Shown here piece after piece: positions 34,515 through 45,630 of a stretch of DNA of 64,000 nt. The notes beneath the pieces were generated by a model. That model made no database searches and was not told the origin of the DNA. It worked only from the letters and a program-made list of their open reading frames with translations. Every line of letters starts with the position of its first letter. The stretch's first letter is position 1. Origin of the DNA: Chlorobium sp. (GTDB lineage Bacteria > Bacteroidota > Chlorobiia > Chlorobiales > Chlorobiaceae); contig SZXV01000002.1 in NCBI GenBank assembly GCA_005862225.1, positions 310,001 to 374,000 on the forward strand, given 5' to 3'. Position numbers and translations under genes: made by a program.

Positions 34515-35767
34515 GTCACTTCTGGTTCCGGAAGTCTGATGGAGTGGTCGACGCTGAACTGATAGTCACGGAAGATATCCTCGGCTTTTGGTAGCTGCCA
34601 TTTTCCGTTTGCCAAAAGGTTTGTTGTCTCCTTGAGTCGGAAGGTGGTATGGCCGCATGTCCAGCAGTCATAATTTGCCATACCGGTACAAAGACAGGTT
34701 TTTTCCTTGACGGCAAGTGGCTGTCCCGGTTTTCTTTCTGAAATTGCGGCGTAATAGGCATCGATATAGGTGCACTTGCCACCGTTTTCAAGAAGATAGC
34801 CGAGTCCCTCGCAGTTTGGTTTTATGGCGTAGCGCAGGGTAGGTGACGAGGTGAGCATACGCATCGGATAACCTGTGGTCGAAGCCATATTAACAACGAT
34901 ATCTTCTTCTTTGGCATTAATATAGTGCTGTTTGACGTCGGCTGGCAGTCCAGCCTCTTTGCTGATGGCAAAACGAGTGGCTACCTGCACCCCAGATGCA
35001 CCCATGTTAAGATAGTCAAGCGCATCCGTACCAGTGAAAATGCCTCCTGCCGGTATGACAGGAATGTTCAGGCTCTCTTTTTTCAGAAAAGCAAGAACTT
35101 CAGTAAAGATTGTTTTGAGATCAAAGGTGCGCCAGTCGTCGGGTCCAAATCCAAGATGACCTCCTGCAAGCGGCCCCTCAACAATAATATAATCAGGCAG
35201 TCTGTTGAGCCGGATGGCCCGTTTCAGAAAAATAGAAAGCGCTCTGACCGAAGAGATGATAATGCCGATTTTCACATCCCTGAAACGCGGGTGATCCTGG
35301 ATAAGGTCAAGAGTTCGAAGATTAAGGCCGGCAGCAAGAGTCAAGCCATCAATACCCGCATCCATTGCGGCACAAAGTCTGATTTTCAGCGTTTCAATAC
35401 CGCTGTTCATCGTCAGCTTTTCCATACAGTTCAGGAAAATGGCGCCGTTTCCTGTTTTTTTGGAGATGGTGTACTCGATATATTTTTTTTGAGCGCTTGC
35501 CAGCTCTTCAAGGTCGAACAGTACGGCGGACTTGTCGGGGGTGTTGCTGTATTGGGTGTATTTTTTTCTTTTCTGGCTTACAAACGTGGTGTTGAAGATT
35601 CTGTCGCAGACATAGGTGACCAGTGCATCCGAAATATGACCGATTCCGCCGAGTTTTTCGGCTGCAAGAGCAAGTTCGGTGGTTGAAATATTAACGCCCA
35701 TACCACCAATAATAATGGGGACATATTCTTTTCCACCTAATTGTAACCTGAAATTGTCTACGTTCAT
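34511..35767 (-). CDS. Nitronate monooxygenase/enoyl reductase-like FMN enzyme
   Basis: The 418-residue TIM-barrel protein shows PIIIGGMGVNISTTELA at the N-terminus, VEGPLAGGHLGF near residue 200 (the catalytic-His loop), IPAGGIFTGTDALDYLNMGASGVQVATRF (phosphate binding) and a C-terminal Cys-rich tail CLCTGMANYDCWTCGH. The first part matches the 2-nitropropane dioxygenase/FabK-like family. The tail with four Cys could bind a metal and is unusual. Substrate unknown. Confidence 0.82.
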   Translation of the reverse strand: MNVDNFRLQLGGKEYVPIIIGGMGVNISTTELALAAEKLGGIGHISDALVTYVCDRIFNTTFVSQKRKKYTQYSNTPDKSAVLFDLEELASAQKKYIEYTISKKTGNGAIFLNCMEKLTMNSGIETLKIRLCAAMDAGIDGLTLAAGLNLRTLDLIQDHPRFRDVKIGIIISSVRALSIFLKRAIRLNRLPDYIIVEGPLAGGHLGFGPDDWRTFDLKTIFTEVLAFLKKESLNIPVIPAGGIFTGTDALDYLNMGASGVQVATRFAISKEAGLPADVKQHYINAKEEDIVVNMASTTGYPMRMLTSSPTLRYAIKPNCEGLGYLLENGGKCTYIDAYYAAISERKPGQPLAVKEKTCLCTGMANYDCWTCGHTTFRLKETTNLLANGKWQLPKAEDIFRDYQFSVDHSIRLPEPEVT

Positions 35768-36095
35768 TTTTGTTATTTATCTATAAGAGGTATAAAGCAT
35801 TAAACATTTACAGATCATCATTTCCATCGTTGCGGGGAGCCAGAGAAAATGCCTGAAAACCCGCAACCCGCGCCAAAAATTACTTAAGATATCATATTTC
35901 GGTTTATAAATCTACAGACAATTCCCGGAAAATTTCCTGCTTTTCAACTATTCTCTCTCTTTCAGAAATAAACTTTTGTGTCATGAAGTGGATGAAGTTT
36001 GAGAAAAGGTGAAGAGAATATTAAATTAGGTGCCGAACAGCGGTTTGAAAGAAAATTTAAGGAATTATAAACATCCTGAAAAGAGGAGCGACACA
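35768..36095. other. Intergenic region with GC-rich inverted repeat
   Basis: This 328-bp region separates divergent genes. It has an inverted repeat GTTGCGGG (35829-35836)/CCCGCAAC (35860-35867) and otherwise nothing recognisable. Confidence 0.45.
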
Positions 36096-36839
36096 ATGAT
36101 AAAACTTGTCTTATTGCGGCATGGAGAGAGTCAGTGGAACCGTGAAAACCGCTTTACGGGGTGGTATGATGTTGATTTGAGCGATCAGGGCAGAAAAGAG
36201 GCCGCAGAGGCAGGTAAATTGCTTCGTGAGGGAGGTTTTGTTTTTGATGTGGCCTATACTTCAGTACTGAAGCGTGCCATCAGAACTCTCTGGAGTGTGC
36301 TTGACGAGATGGATCTGATGTGGATTCCCGTGTTCAAGAGCTGGAGGCTTAATGAGCGTCATTACGGCGCTTTGCAGGGACTCAACAAATCAGAGACTGC
36401 TCAGAAGTATGGCGATGAGCAGGTGCTTGTTTGGCGCAGAAGTTACGATACCCCGCCTCCGGCGCTGGAGAAAAATGATGAGCGTTATCCTGGCTCGGAA
36501 CCTCGTTATGCCTCCTTGTCAGAAGATGAAGTTCCGCTTACTGAATGCCTCAAGGATACGGTAGACCGGTTTCTTCCGCTGTGGCACGGGACGATTGCTC
36601 CTGAAATCCGCAAAGGGCGCAAGGTTATCATTGCTGCTCACGGCAATTCATTGCGGGCGCTGGTCAAATATCTTGACAACATCTCCGAAGAGGATATTGT
36701 TGGATTGAATATTCCAACCGGAATTCCGCTGGTGTATGAGCTTGATGACGACCTTAAGGCGTTACGAAGCTATTATCTTGGTGATCAGGATGCACTGCAG
36801 AAGGCGGTTGATGCTGTCGCTGGCCAGGGCAAAGCATAA
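36096..36839 (+). CDS. gpmA: 2,3-bisphosphoglycerate-dependent phosphoglycerate mutase
   Basis: The 247-residue product has the phosphohistidine motif [10 protein letters not shown] (H9), [14 protein letters not shown] and [17 protein letters not shown] with the second catalytic His. Length is that of GpmA. It interconverts 3- and 2-phosphoglycerate. AGAGGAG lies 8 bp before the ATG at 36096; the ORF extends further upstream without similarity. It may be co-transcribed with gltB 111 bp downstream. Confidence 0.95.
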   Translation: MIKLVLLRHGESQWNRENRFTGWYDVDLSDQGRKEAAEAGKLLREGGFVFDVAYTSVLKRAIRTLWSVLDEMDLMWIPVFKSWRLNERHYGALQGLNKSETAQKYGDEQVLVWRRSYDTPPPALEKNDERYPGSEPRYASLSEDEVPLTECLKDTVDRFLPLWHGTIAPEIRKGRKVIIAAHGNSLRALVKYLDNISEEDIVGLNIPTGIPLVYELDDDLKALRSYYLGDQDALQKAVDAVAGQGKA

Positions 36840-36950
36840 GGTCGTCGAGGATGCGGATTCCTGTGCGGATTGTTTAAAAACATATATATTCCGCGCCAGT
36901 ATCTTGCTGTTGCTTTTTTTGAAACTGTCTGAAAAGTTTTGCCTGAAAAT

Positions 36951-39900
36951 ATGGATGTTAAGTTAAATGCGGGGCTCTATGATCCTCAGTTTGAGCATGA
37001 TGCCTGTGGTGTAGGTTTTATTGCCCATATCAAAGGTGTCAAGTCACACGGGATTGTTGAGCAGGGTTTACAGATCAATGAAAACCTGAAACATCGCGGA
37101 GCATGTGGATGTGAAAAAAATACTGGTGACGGAGCAGGAATTCTTCTTCAGGTGCCCGATAAATTTCTGCGCAGGGTTTGTGCGGAAATAAATATTGATC
37201 TTCCTTCCGACAACCATTATGGTGTCGGGATGCTTTTTCTGCCACCGGACATATCCCAGAGGCGTGCTATTGAAGATATCTGCCGTCAGATGATTCAGGC
37301 TGAAGGCCAGAAGTTTCTCGGATTCAGAAAAGTTGAGACCTGTAACGATGCTCTTGGCGAGACGGCCCGATCACAGGAGCCGGTTGTCAAGCAACTCTTT
37401 GTTGGCTGGGGCAAAGACACCCTGTCGGAACTTGATTTTGAGCGGAAGCTCTATATTATCCGCCGCCGCATTACCAAAAGGGTAAAATATACGGCAGGTC
37501 TGCTCGGCAGCAGTTACTTTTATATATCAAGCTTCTCTGGAAGAACTATTGTTTACAAGGGGATGCTTCTTCCTGAGCAGGTCGGGCTGTTTTATCCTGA
37601 ACTCCACGATCCAGACATGGAGAGCGCCATTGCGATGGTTCACTCCCGCTTCAGTACCAACACTTTTCCGAGTTGGGACAGGGCACATCCCTATCGCTTT
37701 CTGAGCCATAATGGCGAGATCAATACGCTCAAAGGCAATGTCAACTGGATGAAGGCGAGGGAAAAAAATATTGAGTCAAAGGTGTTTGGCAATGCACTTG
37801 AAAATATCAAGCCGGTCATTCTGGAAGATGGGAGTGATTCAGCGATCCTTGATAATGCCTTCGAGTTTCTTGTGCTCTCAGGTCGTTCGCTTGCTCATGC
37901 GGCCATGATGATTATTCCGGAACCGTGGTCAGGCAATGATGCGATCTCTCCTGAGAAAAAAGCCTTTTATGAGTACCACAGTTGTCTCATGGAGCCCTGG
38001 GATGGCCCGGCTTCAGTTACCTTTACAGACGGTGTGCAGATTGGCGCCGTACTCGACCGCAATGGACTCCGCCCCTCCCGTTATTACATTACCAAAGATG
38101 ATCTCGTGATCATGGCTTCCGAGGTTGGTGTGCTTGATATTGCTCCTGAGAGGGTTCTCAGAAAAGACCGCTTGCAGCCAGGGCGGATGTTTCTTGTTGA
38201 TACGGCGCAGGGTCGCATTATTTCTGATGAAGAGATCAAGAACACCATTGCAGGTGAACAACCTTATGGCGAATGGATAGAGCGCAACATTATTGATCTT
38301 GAGGCATTGGCTGATCATCCTCAGATGAAAAATCCTGATGAAGACAAGTACAGCCTGACGGCTCGTCAGAAAGTGTTTGGCTATACACAGGAAGATATTG
38401 CCCTGCAGATCAAGATTATGAGTGAAAAAGGGGTGGAGCTTGTCGGATCGATGGGCAATGATACACCTCTGGCGGCATTCTCCAACAAACCAAAACTGCT
38501 TTATGATTATTTCAAGCAGCTTTTTGCGCAGGTGACCAATCCGCCAATTGATTCACTCCGGGAGGAGCTGATAACCTCCACAACGGTTATGCTTGGCACA
38601 GAAGGAGAGCTGCTTGAGCCTTCGGAAATGAACTGCCGACGTATTCGGCTCCCTCATCCGGTTCTGACAAACCAGGCACTTGAAAAGATTCGCGGTATTG
38701 ACAAACCCGGTTTCAGGGCTGTGACTTTTCCGATATTTTATGCGGTTGCACAAGGTGGCAAGGGAATTGAAACCGCCATGCACGATCTTTATCGTCATTC
38801 AGAACAGGCGGCAAGCAAAGGCGTCAATATTATTATTCTCTCTGACAAGGGAGAGCTGGAACAGGACCGCGCTCCTATTCCGGCACTGCTTGCTGTGTCC
38901 GGTTTGCACAATTTTCTTATCAATGCCGGAATCAGGACAAAGATCGGCCTGGTGCTTGAATCAGCAGAGCCAAGAACGGTGCACCATTTTGCGATGCTTA
39001 TCAGTTATGGCGTTGGTGCAATTAATCCTTATATGGCGTTTGAAACCATTCGTTCGCTGGTTTCATCGGGTCGTATAAAACTGGACGAAAAGATTGCGAT
39101 CAAGAACTATGTCAAGGCAGCAGTCAAGGGTGTGGTAAAGACCATGGCAAAGATGGGTATTTCCACTATCCAGAGCTACCGTGGAGCCCAGATTTTTGAG
39201 GCAGTTGGTCTTAATACCCAGCTTGTCGATGCCTATTTCACCCGGACTCCGACACGTATTGAAGGTATTGGGCTTGAAACAGTTGCCGAAGAGGTACGCA
39301 GGCGTCACGAAACGGTGTTTCCGCCTACGGGCAACAAGGTTGATCGTGGTCTTGATGCAGGCGGAGAACGCAAATGGCGCTATAATGGAGAATATCATCT
39401 GTTCAGCCCGGAAGCGATCCATGTTTTGCAGCATTCTTGCCGAACCGGCAATTATGATCTCTTTAAAAAATACGAGAACCTCATCGACGACCAGAGCCAG
39501 CATCTCTGCACTATCCGTGGTTTGATGGATATCAGGTTCAGCGATCATGCCGTGCCGATTGAGGAAGTTGAGCCTGTTGAGGCCATCCTGAAACGATTCA
39601 AGACAGGCGCCATGTCCTACGGTTCCATAAGCCAGGAGGCTCATGAAACTCTTGCCATTGCCATGAACAGGCTTGGCGGCAGAAGCAATACCGGTGAAGG
39701 TGGTGAAGACCCTGAGCGTTTTCATAAAGATGCCAACGGTGATTCAAGAATGTCGGCCATCAAGCAGGTTGCGTCAGGAAGATTCGGAGTTACCAGCGAA
39801 TATCTGGCCAGTGCCAACGAGATCCAGATCAAGATGGCACAGGGAGCAAAACCAGGTGAAGGGGGGCAGCTTCCTGGTTCCAAAGTTTATCCATGGGTAG

Positions 39901-41552
39901 CAAAAGTGCGTCACTCAACTCCCGGCGTAGGACTTATTTCGCCACCGCCCCATCATGACATCTATTCCATTGAGGATCTGGCGCAGCTTATTCATGATCT
40001 GAAGAATGCCAATTCTACTGCACGCATCAACGTCAAGCTGGTCTCTACAGTTGGAGTGGGAACGATCGCTGCCGGTGTTGCCAAAGCCCATGCCGATGTT
40101 GTACTGATCAGTGGCCATGATGGCGGAACCGGCGCATCGCCAGTTTCAAGTATCATGCATGCAGGTATGCCCTGGGAACTTGGTTTGGCGGAAGCCCACC
40201 AGACACTTGTTCTGAACAACCTGCGCAGCCGTATTGTCGTCGAGGCAGATGGACAGTTAAAAACGGCAAGGGATATTGTTATTGCTGCCATGCTTGGCGC
40301 GGAAGAGTTCGGTTTTGCCACAACAACCCTTGTGGTGATGGGATGTATCATGATGCGCTGCTGCCAGGACGACTCCTGTCCGGTCGGAGTTGCAACCCAG
40401 AATCCCGAACTGCGCAAGAATTTCAGAGGCAAGCCTGAGCATGTCGAAAACTTCATGCGTTTTCTTGCAGAGGGCGTTCGTGAGTATATGTCTCGCCTTG
40501 GCGTTCGTAACCTTAATGAGCTTGTCGGACGTACCGAACTGCTCAGTATGAAAAAATCAGTTCATCACTGGAAAGCGCAGGGTATTGATCTTTCAAAAAT
40601 TCTTCACCAGGCCGAGGTTAGTGAGAATGAAACACGCTATTGTACGATCAAGCAGGAGCATGGGCTTGAGGAGAGTCTTGACCGTACGACACTTCTCTCT
40701 CTCTGCAAACCGGCCATTCTGAACAAGGAAAAGGTTGTCATCACTCTGCCCATCAGAAATACCAACAGGGTCGTCGGTACCATTGTCGGTTATGAGGTCA
40801 CGAAGGCATACGGTTCCAAAGGCTTGCCGGACAATACCATCCATCTGAAATTTCTTGGTTCCGCTGGCCAGAGTTTTGGTGCCTTTATTCCAAAAGGGAT
40901 GACGCTGGAACTTGAAGGTGATGCCAATGACTATGTCGGCAAGGGACTTTCCGGCGGCCGGGTGATTGTCTACCAGTCGAAAGGTTCTTCGTTTGTGCCG
41001 GAAGAGAATATCATTATCGGCAATGTCGGGTTTTACGGAGCGACCTCCGGAGAAGCCTTTATCAGGGGTATGGCGGGGGAGCGTTTCTGTGTTCGTAACA
41101 GCGGTCTTCATGCTGTTGTTGAGGCAATTGGCGATCATGGGTGCGAATACATGACAGGCGGAGTGGTCATCATTCTCGGCAAAACAGGCCGGAACTTTGC
41201 GGCTGGCATGTCGGGCGGGGTAGCTTATGTGTATGATGGTGATGGCGCTTTGTCAGGAAACTGCAACCACGAGATGGTCGGACTTTCTTCAATTGACGAT
41301 CCGATGGAGTTGGCACAACTTCAGTCCATGATTGAACGGCATGTCGAGTATACCGGAAGCGATCTCGGACAATCGATTCTTGATGGATGGGCCTCTCTTC
41401 GCAGCCGATTTGTCAAAGTTCTGCCGCACGATTATCGCCGTGCTCTTGAGGCTATGAAAGAGGTCGAAGCGGCTGGCCTCAGTGGCGATGAAGCTGTTAT
41501 GGCCGCGTTTCATAAAAATATTCACGACCCGTCACGAGTTTCAGGGAATTGA
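36951..41552 (+). CDS. gltB: Glutamate synthase large subunit GltB
   Basis: The 1533-residue protein has the class II amidotransferase N-terminus with catalytic Cys in [13 protein letters not shown] (C19 from the ATG at 36951), implying removal of a short propeptide. The FMN barrel includes [10 protein letters not shown] and [11 protein letters not shown]. The 3Fe-4S cysteines lie in [21 protein letters not shown]. The C-terminal beta-helix carries repeated Gly motifs ([16 protein letters not shown]). It makes two glutamates from glutamine and 2-oxoglutarate. A TTG at 36939 is an alternative start. gltD follows after 25 bp. Confidence 0.97.
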   Translation: MDVKLNAGLYDPQFEHDACGVGFIAHIKGVKSHGIVEQGLQINENLKHRGACGCEKNTGDGAGILLQVPDKFLRRVCAEINIDLPSDNHYGVGMLFLPPDISQRRAIEDICRQMIQAEGQKFLGFRKVETCNDALGETARSQEPVVKQLFVGWGKDTLSELDFERKLYIIRRRITKRVKYTAGLLGSSYFYISSFSGRTIVYKGMLLPEQVGLFYPELHDPDMESAIAMVHSRFSTNTFPSWDRAHPYRFLSHNGEINTLKGNVNWMKAREKNIESKVFGNALENIKPVILEDGSDSAILDNAFEFLVLSGRSLAHAAMMIIPEPWSGNDAISPEKKAFYEYHSCLMEPWDGPASVTFTDGVQIGAVLDRNGLRPSRYYITKDDLVIMASEVGVLDIAPERVLRKDRLQPGRMFLVDTAQGRIISDEEIKNTIAGEQPYGEWIERNIIDLEALADHPQMKNPDEDKYSLTARQKVFGYTQEDIALQIKIMSEKGVELVGSMGNDTPLAAFSNKPKLLYDYFKQLFAQVTNPPIDSLREELITSTTVMLGTEGELLEPSEMNCRRIRLPHPVLTNQALEKIRGIDKPGFRAVTFPIFYAVAQGGKGIETAMHDLYRHSEQAASKGVNIIILSDKGELEQDRAPIPALLAVSGLHNFLINAGIRTKIGLVLESAEPRTVHHFAMLISYGVGAINPYMAFETIRSLVSSGRIKLDEKIAIKNYVKAAVKGVVKTMAKMGISTIQSYRGAQIFEAVGLNTQLVDAYFTRTPTRIEGIGLETVAEEVRRRHETVFPPTGNKVDRGLDAGGERKWRYNGEYHLFSPEAIHVLQHSCRTGNYDLFKKYENLIDDQSQHLCTIRGLMDIRFSDHAVPIEEVEPVEAILKRFKTGAMSYGSISQEAHETLAIAMNRLGGRSNTGEGGEDPERFHKDANGDSRMSAIKQVASGRFGVTSEYLASANEIQIKMAQGAKPGEGGQLPGSKVYPWVAKVRHSTPGVGLISPPPHHDIYSIEDLAQLIHDLKNANSTARINVKLVSTVGVGTIAAGVAKAHADVVLISGHDGGTGASPVSSIMHAGMPWELGLAEAHQTLVLNNLRSRIVVEADGQLKTARDIVIAAMLGAEEFGFATTTLVVMGCIMMRCCQDDSCPVGVATQNPELRKNFRGKPEHVENFMRFLAEGVREYMSRLGVRNLNELVGRTELLSMKKSVHHWKAQGIDLSKILHQAEVSENETRYCTIKQEHGLEESLDRTTLLSLCKPAILNKEKVVITLPIRNTNRVVGTIVGYEVTKAYGSKGLPDNTIHLKFLGSAGQSFGAFIPKGMTLELEGDANDYVGKGLSGGRVIVYQSKGSSFVPEENIIIGNVGFYGATSGEAFIRGMAGERFCVRNSGLHAVVEAIGDHGCEYMTGGVVIILGKTGRNFAAGMSGGVAYVYDGDGALSGNCNHEMVGLSSIDDPMELAQLQSMIERHVEYTGSDLGQSILDGWASLRSRFVKVLPHDYRRALEAMKEVEAAGLSGDEAVMAAFHKNIHDPSRVSGN

Positions 41553-41577
41553 TACCGGAAAAGATTAAATCATTGAT

Positions 41578-43053
41578 ATGGGCAAAGTTAAGGGTTTCAT
41601 GGAGTATCAGAGAGCATTGCCTGCAGACAGGGAGCCTCTTGAGAGAATAAAAGACTGGCAGGAGTTTCATAAGGAGATGGGTGCCGGGGATCTGCAAAAG
41701 CAAGGCGCCCGCTGCATGGATTGCGGGACACCCTACTGCCATACCGGGTTTATGTTGAGCGGCATGACGAGCGGTTGCCCCATTCATAATCTTGTGCCCG
41801 AGTGGAACGATTATGTTTATAATGGCTTTTGGCATGAGGCCTACGACCGACTCATAAAAACCAACAACTTTCCGGAATTTACCGGACGGGTCTGCCCGGC
41901 ACCCTGTGAAGGTTCCTGTGTGCTTGGTATTATTGAACCTCCCGTTACCATCAAGAATATTGAGTGCTCTATCATTGATCATGCGTTTGCGGAAGGGTGG
42001 GTTGAACCGAAAAAAATTGTCAACAGAACAGGAAAGCGAGTGGCTGTTGTCGGGTCTGGCCCGGCGGGTCTGGCCTGTGCCGACCAGCTTAACAAGGCGG
42101 GCCACAGCGTGACGGTTTTTGAGCGGGACAATCGTTCAGGGGGTCTCATGATGTACGGTATTCCAAACATGAAGCTCGACAAAAAACTTGTTGTAGAGCG
42201 CCGTATTGACCTGATGAAGCAGGAAGGAATCACCTTTATGGAGAGCACCGAGGTTGGTGTTGACTATCCTGCTGACAAGCTTCTTCAGGAGTTTGATACC
42301 GTTGTGCTCTGTACGGGTTCCACAAAACCGCGAAATCTTTCCGCAGAAGGCAGGGAGATTCCCGGCATACATTTTGCCATGGACTTTCTGCGCACCAGTA
42401 CCAAAGCGTTGCTTGATGAGAGTGAGCCGCTCCTTTCAGCCAAAGGAAAGCATGTCGTTGTTATCGGTGGAGGCGACACCGGTACCGACTGTGTCGCAAC
42501 GTCGCTGCGCCAGGGATGCAAAAGTGTTTTACAGCTCGAAATCATGCCGAAACCTCCGCTTGAACGACAGCCCGATAATCCTTGGCCTGAATGGCCCAAA
42601 ACATTTAAAGAAGACTATGGGCAGGAAGAGGCTTCGTGTGTTCAGGGAGAGGATCCGAGAAAGTATTCCATGATGACCAAGAAGTTTCTTGCTGACGAGA
42701 AAGGGGAGCTTCAAGCGGTTGAGGTATCAAGGGTAGAGTGGGTGAGCGATAATGGCCGTTTTGTCCCACAGCCTGTGGCTGGTACGGAACAGATTATTCC
42801 GGCAGAACTTGTTCTTCTTGCCATGGGCTTTATCGGACCTGAGGAGCATCTGTTACAGCAGCTTCAGGTTCTTCAGGACGAGCGCTCGAACATCAAGGCG
42901 CCAGAGACAACCTATCATACCAGTCAGGAGAGAATTTTTGCCGCTGGTGACGCCCGACGTGGCCAAAGCCTTGTGGTCTGGGCTATTCATGAGGGCAGAT
43001 CTGCTGCGCGTGAGTGTGACCGGTTTCTTATGGGCGGCACCTGCCTCCCGTAA
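41578..43053 (+). CDS. gltD: Glutamate synthase small subunit GltD
   Basis: The 491-residue protein has two N-terminal iron-sulfur Cys groups ([12 protein letters not shown] with GCPIHN, and [12 protein letters not shown]), an FAD-binding [17 protein letters not shown] near residue 150 and an NAD(P)-binding [13 protein letters not shown] near residue 298. It passes electrons from NAD(P)H to GltB. The presence of GltD argues against a purely ferredoxin-dependent enzyme. Confidence 0.96.
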   Translation: MGKVKGFMEYQRALPADREPLERIKDWQEFHKEMGAGDLQKQGARCMDCGTPYCHTGFMLSGMTSGCPIHNLVPEWNDYVYNGFWHEAYDRLIKTNNFPEFTGRVCPAPCEGSCVLGIIEPPVTIKNIECSIIDHAFAEGWVEPKKIVNRTGKRVAVVGSGPAGLACADQLNKAGHSVTVFERDNRSGGLMMYGIPNMKLDKKLVVERRIDLMKQEGITFMESTEVGVDYPADKLLQEFDTVVLCTGSTKPRNLSAEGREIPGIHFAMDFLRTSTKALLDESEPLLSAKGKHVVVIGGGDTGTDCVATSLRQGCKSVLQLEIMPKPPLERQPDNPWPEWPKTFKEDYGQEEASCVQGEDPRKYSMMTKKFLADEKGELQAVEVSRVEWVSDNGRFVPQPVAGTEQIIPAELVLLAMGFIGPEEHLLQQLQVLQDERSNIKAPETTYHTSQERIFAAGDARRGQSLVVWAIHEGRSAARECDRFLMGGTCLP

Positions 43054-43078
43054 CATTTACTTAAACAGAGGGAGGATT

Positions 43079-43348
43079 ATGGAACAGCAAAAACTGAGAG
43101 AACTGCTGGATACGCTTCATCATGAGCTTGAAAAGGTTGACTCCATTGATGAAACCACAGAAGTTGTTCTGTCGAATCTCAGGGCGGATATGCAGAGGCT
43201 GCTGGCCGAAAAAGCTGGAACTGCCCATGAGGACGAATCTCTTGTTGAGCGAATGAATGAGGCCCTCGACCACTTTGAGACTGATCATCCCAAATTAAGT
43301 ATGACCATTCAGCATATTCTGGACAGTCTGGCAAAGATGGGATTGTAG
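43079..43348 (+). CDS. DUF4404-type small helical protein
   Basis: The 89-residue product starts at an ATG closely preceded by GGAGG. It is acidic and helical: MEQQKLRELLDTLHHELEKV at the N-terminus and FETDHPKLSMTIQHILDSLAKMGL at the C-terminus, as in DUF4404 proteins. Function unknown. It lies between gltD and clpX, 25 bp after gltD. Confidence 0.8.
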   Translation: MEQQKLRELLDTLHHELEKVDSIDETTEVVLSNLRADMQRLLAEKAGTAHEDESLVERMNEALDHFETDHPKLSMTIQHILDSLAKMGL

Positions 43349-43389
43349 GCATAAACTTCTATTAATATTACAGAAAGCACCTTTGTTTC

Positions 43390-44706
43390 ATGACGAGAGA
43401 ACGAGAGCCTATAAAGGGAAAATCAAGAAGTGGCAATGGCACCACTGATCAGGTCTACTGTTCGTTCTGCGGCAGAAGTGCCCTTGAGGTCAACAGCATG
43501 ATTGCCGGGCCAAAAGCATTTATCTGTGATCGCTGTATTAAAACATCATGGGATATTCTGCACAAAGAGATCAATTCGGTTCCTCAAGCCGAACGGGTTG
43601 CGGAACAGCCGTTTCAACCTCGTCTTGCCAGCCCCAAGGCGATCATGAAATCGCTTGACCAGTATGTCGTTGGACAGGAGACAGCAAAAAAATCACTTGC
43701 TGTAGCAGTCTATAACCACAACAAAAGAATTGATTCGCAGGAGCTGCAGCGCGAGCACGACGACGTTGTGATCGAAAAAAGCAATATTCTGCTCATTGGG
43801 CCGACTGGTACAGGTAAAACCCTTCTTGCCCAGACGCTTGCCAATTTGCTTGAAGTACCCTTTTCAATTGTCGATGCAACCTCGCTAACCGAAGCAGGGT
43901 ATGTCGGTGATGACGTTGAAACCATTCTTGCCCGCTTGCTTCATGCGTCCGATTTTAACCTTGAACGGGCGGAGCGTGGTATTATTTATGTTGATGAGAT
44001 CGACAAGATCGCCCGTAAATCGGCTAACGTTTCAATTACCCGTGACGTTTCAGGAGAAGGAGTCCAGCAGGCTTTACTGAAAATTCTTGAAGGAGCTGTT
44101 GTTGGTGTTCCGCCAAAAGGGGGACGCAAACATCCTGAACAGCAACTGATCAACATCAACACCAAAAACATTCTCTTCATCTGCGGTGGCGCATTTGAGG
44201 GTCTTGACAAACTGATTGCCAAAAGGGTCTCAAAATCCTCAATGGGTTTCGGTGCAAAAGTCAAAACAACACAGATCGGTTACGACCCTGAAATACTGAA
44301 GCTTGTCACCCAGGACGATCTGCACGAGTACGGGCTTATCCCCGAATTTATCGGACGACTGCCTGTCATTTCAACCCTTGACATGCTCGACGAAAGAGCA
44401 CTGCGCAATATTCTCGTTGAGCCGAAGAATGCCATTACCAAACAGTACAAAAAGTTGTTTGATATGGATGGCGTTGAGCTTGAATTTACCGAGGCGGCAC
44501 TTGACAAAGTGGTAAAAATAGCCATTGACCGTGGAACAGGGGCCCGTGCACTTCGTTCAGTGCTCGAAAACGTCATGATCGATATTATGTTCGAGATTCC
44601 ATCCATGAAAAGCACCCATAAATGTGTTATTACGGCCGATACCATTGAACAAAAGGGAGAGCCTGAATATTTTACGGGTGAGAGGCAAAAGAAAAAAATC
44701 GCATAA
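43390..44706 (+). CDS. clpX: ATP-dependent Clp protease ATPase subunit ClpX
   Basis: The 438-residue protein has an N-terminal zinc finger (CSFCGRS ... CDRC), Walker A GPTGTGKT near residue 140, Walker [12 protein letters not shown] near residue 200, the pore loop GYVGDDVE and sensor 2 in [12 protein letters not shown]. ClpX unfolds tagged proteins for ClpP. No clpP is adjacent. The N-terminus is about 15 residues longer than usual, with basic residues. Confidence 0.96.
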   Translation: MTREREPIKGKSRSGNGTTDQVYCSFCGRSALEVNSMIAGPKAFICDRCIKTSWDILHKEINSVPQAERVAEQPFQPRLASPKAIMKSLDQYVVGQETAKKSLAVAVYNHNKRIDSQELQREHDDVVIEKSNILLIGPTGTGKTLLAQTLANLLEVPFSIVDATSLTEAGYVGDDVETILARLLHASDFNLERAERGIIYVDEIDKIARKSANVSITRDVSGEGVQQALLKILEGAVVGVPPKGGRKHPEQQLININTKNILFICGGAFEGLDKLIAKRVSKSSMGFGAKVKTTQIGYDPEILKLVTQDDLHEYGLIPEFIGRLPVISTLDMLDERALRNILVEPKNAITKQYKKLFDMDGVELEFTEAALDKVVKIAIDRGTGARALRSVLENVMIDIMFEIPSMKSTHKCVITADTIEQKGEPEYFTGERQKKKIA

Positions 44707-44797
44707 ACTCCGAAATTTTGATTCTTGTACTTTGCACTTAAACAATGAAAGCCTATATTAACAGCCTTTCATTCAGGACAGCAGCACAAGACAGAAA

Positions 44798-44871
44798 GGG
44801 CGATTAGCTCAGTTGGTTAGAGCGCTACATTGACACTGTAGAGGTCAGAAGTTCGAATCTTCTATCGCCCA
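44798..44871 (+). tRNA. tRNA-Val (anticodon GAC)
   Basis: Acceptor arms GGGCGAT/ATCGCCC, D arm GCTCAGTTGGTTAGAGC, anticodon stem CTACA/TGTAG with loop TTGACAC (anticodon GAC), variable AGGTC and T-loop TTCGAAT all fold normally. Discriminator A; CCA is not encoded. Confidence 0.97.
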
Positions 44872-44881
44872 CATATCCCAC

Positions 44882-44916
44882 AAAAAGCCTGCAAAAGATA
44901 ATTTTGCAGGCTTTTT
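44882..44916 (+). terminator. Rho-independent terminator of tRNA-Val
   Basis: Perfect 15-bp stem AAAAAGCCTGCAAAA / TTTTGCAGGCTTTTT with loop GATAA, ending in a T-run. Confidence 0.93.
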
Positions 44917-45024
44917 GTTTTACCGCCGGAAGAGGATTCCGGGAAAGTAATAACAATGCCGTTGTTTATGGTCGCTTTTGATCTTTTCTTCCTCCTGCAA
45001 TCGTCGTCAGCTTCCAAAAGTCAG

Positions 45025-45630
45025 TCACAACAACAAATTTTTATTAAGAATGCGCCATGTTCTCTCAACACTTGGAAGATGTTGCCGCAGTAATGTCGCA
45101 TCCAGCAAGCCGAGAAGCTCAAAAGATTTTTTCCCTTTTTCATAATGAGAAGGACAGTTTCGTGTCGCATGTTTAAGGATCTCAAACAGCTCTTTCCGAT
45201 TCTTGCTTTCCAGATTATTCAGTGGTGGTAATGCTGATTCCTGAAGATTATCTTTAAAACATTTTTTCAGTGCCTCCCGATCAGTGGCAATCAGCGTTTC
45301 CATGCAGGTTGTCATAAAAAGCACTTGCTCGTCGAAACTCTTTGCAGGTTGTTCCCAACCATCACGTTTTTTAAGATGCTCCCAAGTCTTTTCGATATTA
45401 GAAACAGGATCTTCGCTGTCAATCCACAGAGCCACAAAAAGGTGCGTCTTGTTTTGATGAGCAATCCTGAAATCATTGAACGCCGAATTTCTGCTTCCAC
45501 AGGCTTTAAGTCCCGGCATTTTCCCTTTAAATCCATTTTGTTCAAGCAACTTATTAAACCCCTTCCTGCACCGAATTTGCAGCTCTTTCGACTCACCGCC
45601 GCCTTCCAGATAAATTATAGTTTTTACCAC
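45025..45630 (-). CDS. DUF4276-type TOPRIM-like protein, partner of the ATPase
   Basis: The 201-residue product has a TOPRIM-like layout: an N-terminal strand plus acidic loop YLEGGGES (E9) and a later LWIDSEDP (D71, D74), the expected metal-binding Glu and DxxD residues. It overlaps the upstream AAA ATPase gene by 7 bp. ATPase plus TOPRIM pairs occur in anti-phage systems such as OLD/Gabija and PARIS, where the TOPRIM protein is the nuclease. Defence function is inferred. Confidence 0.72.
   Translation of the reverse strand: MVKTIIYLEGGGESKELQIRCRKGFNKLLEQNGFKGKMPGLKACGSRNSAFNDFRIAHQNKTHLFVALWIDSEDPVSNIEKTWEHLKKRDGWEQPAKSFDEQVLFMTTCMETLIATDREALKKCFKDNLQESALPPLNNLESKNRKELFEILKHATRNCPSHYEKGKKSFELLGLLDATLLRQHLPSVERTWRILNKNLLL

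Noticed and set aside
34925-35686. 253-codon plus-strand ORF opposite the FMN enzyme gene
   Set aside because: Antisense to a clear TIM-barrel gene; no start signals or domain.
39063-39725. 220-codon minus-strand ORF inside gltB
   Set aside because: Antisense to highly conserved glutamate synthase sequence.
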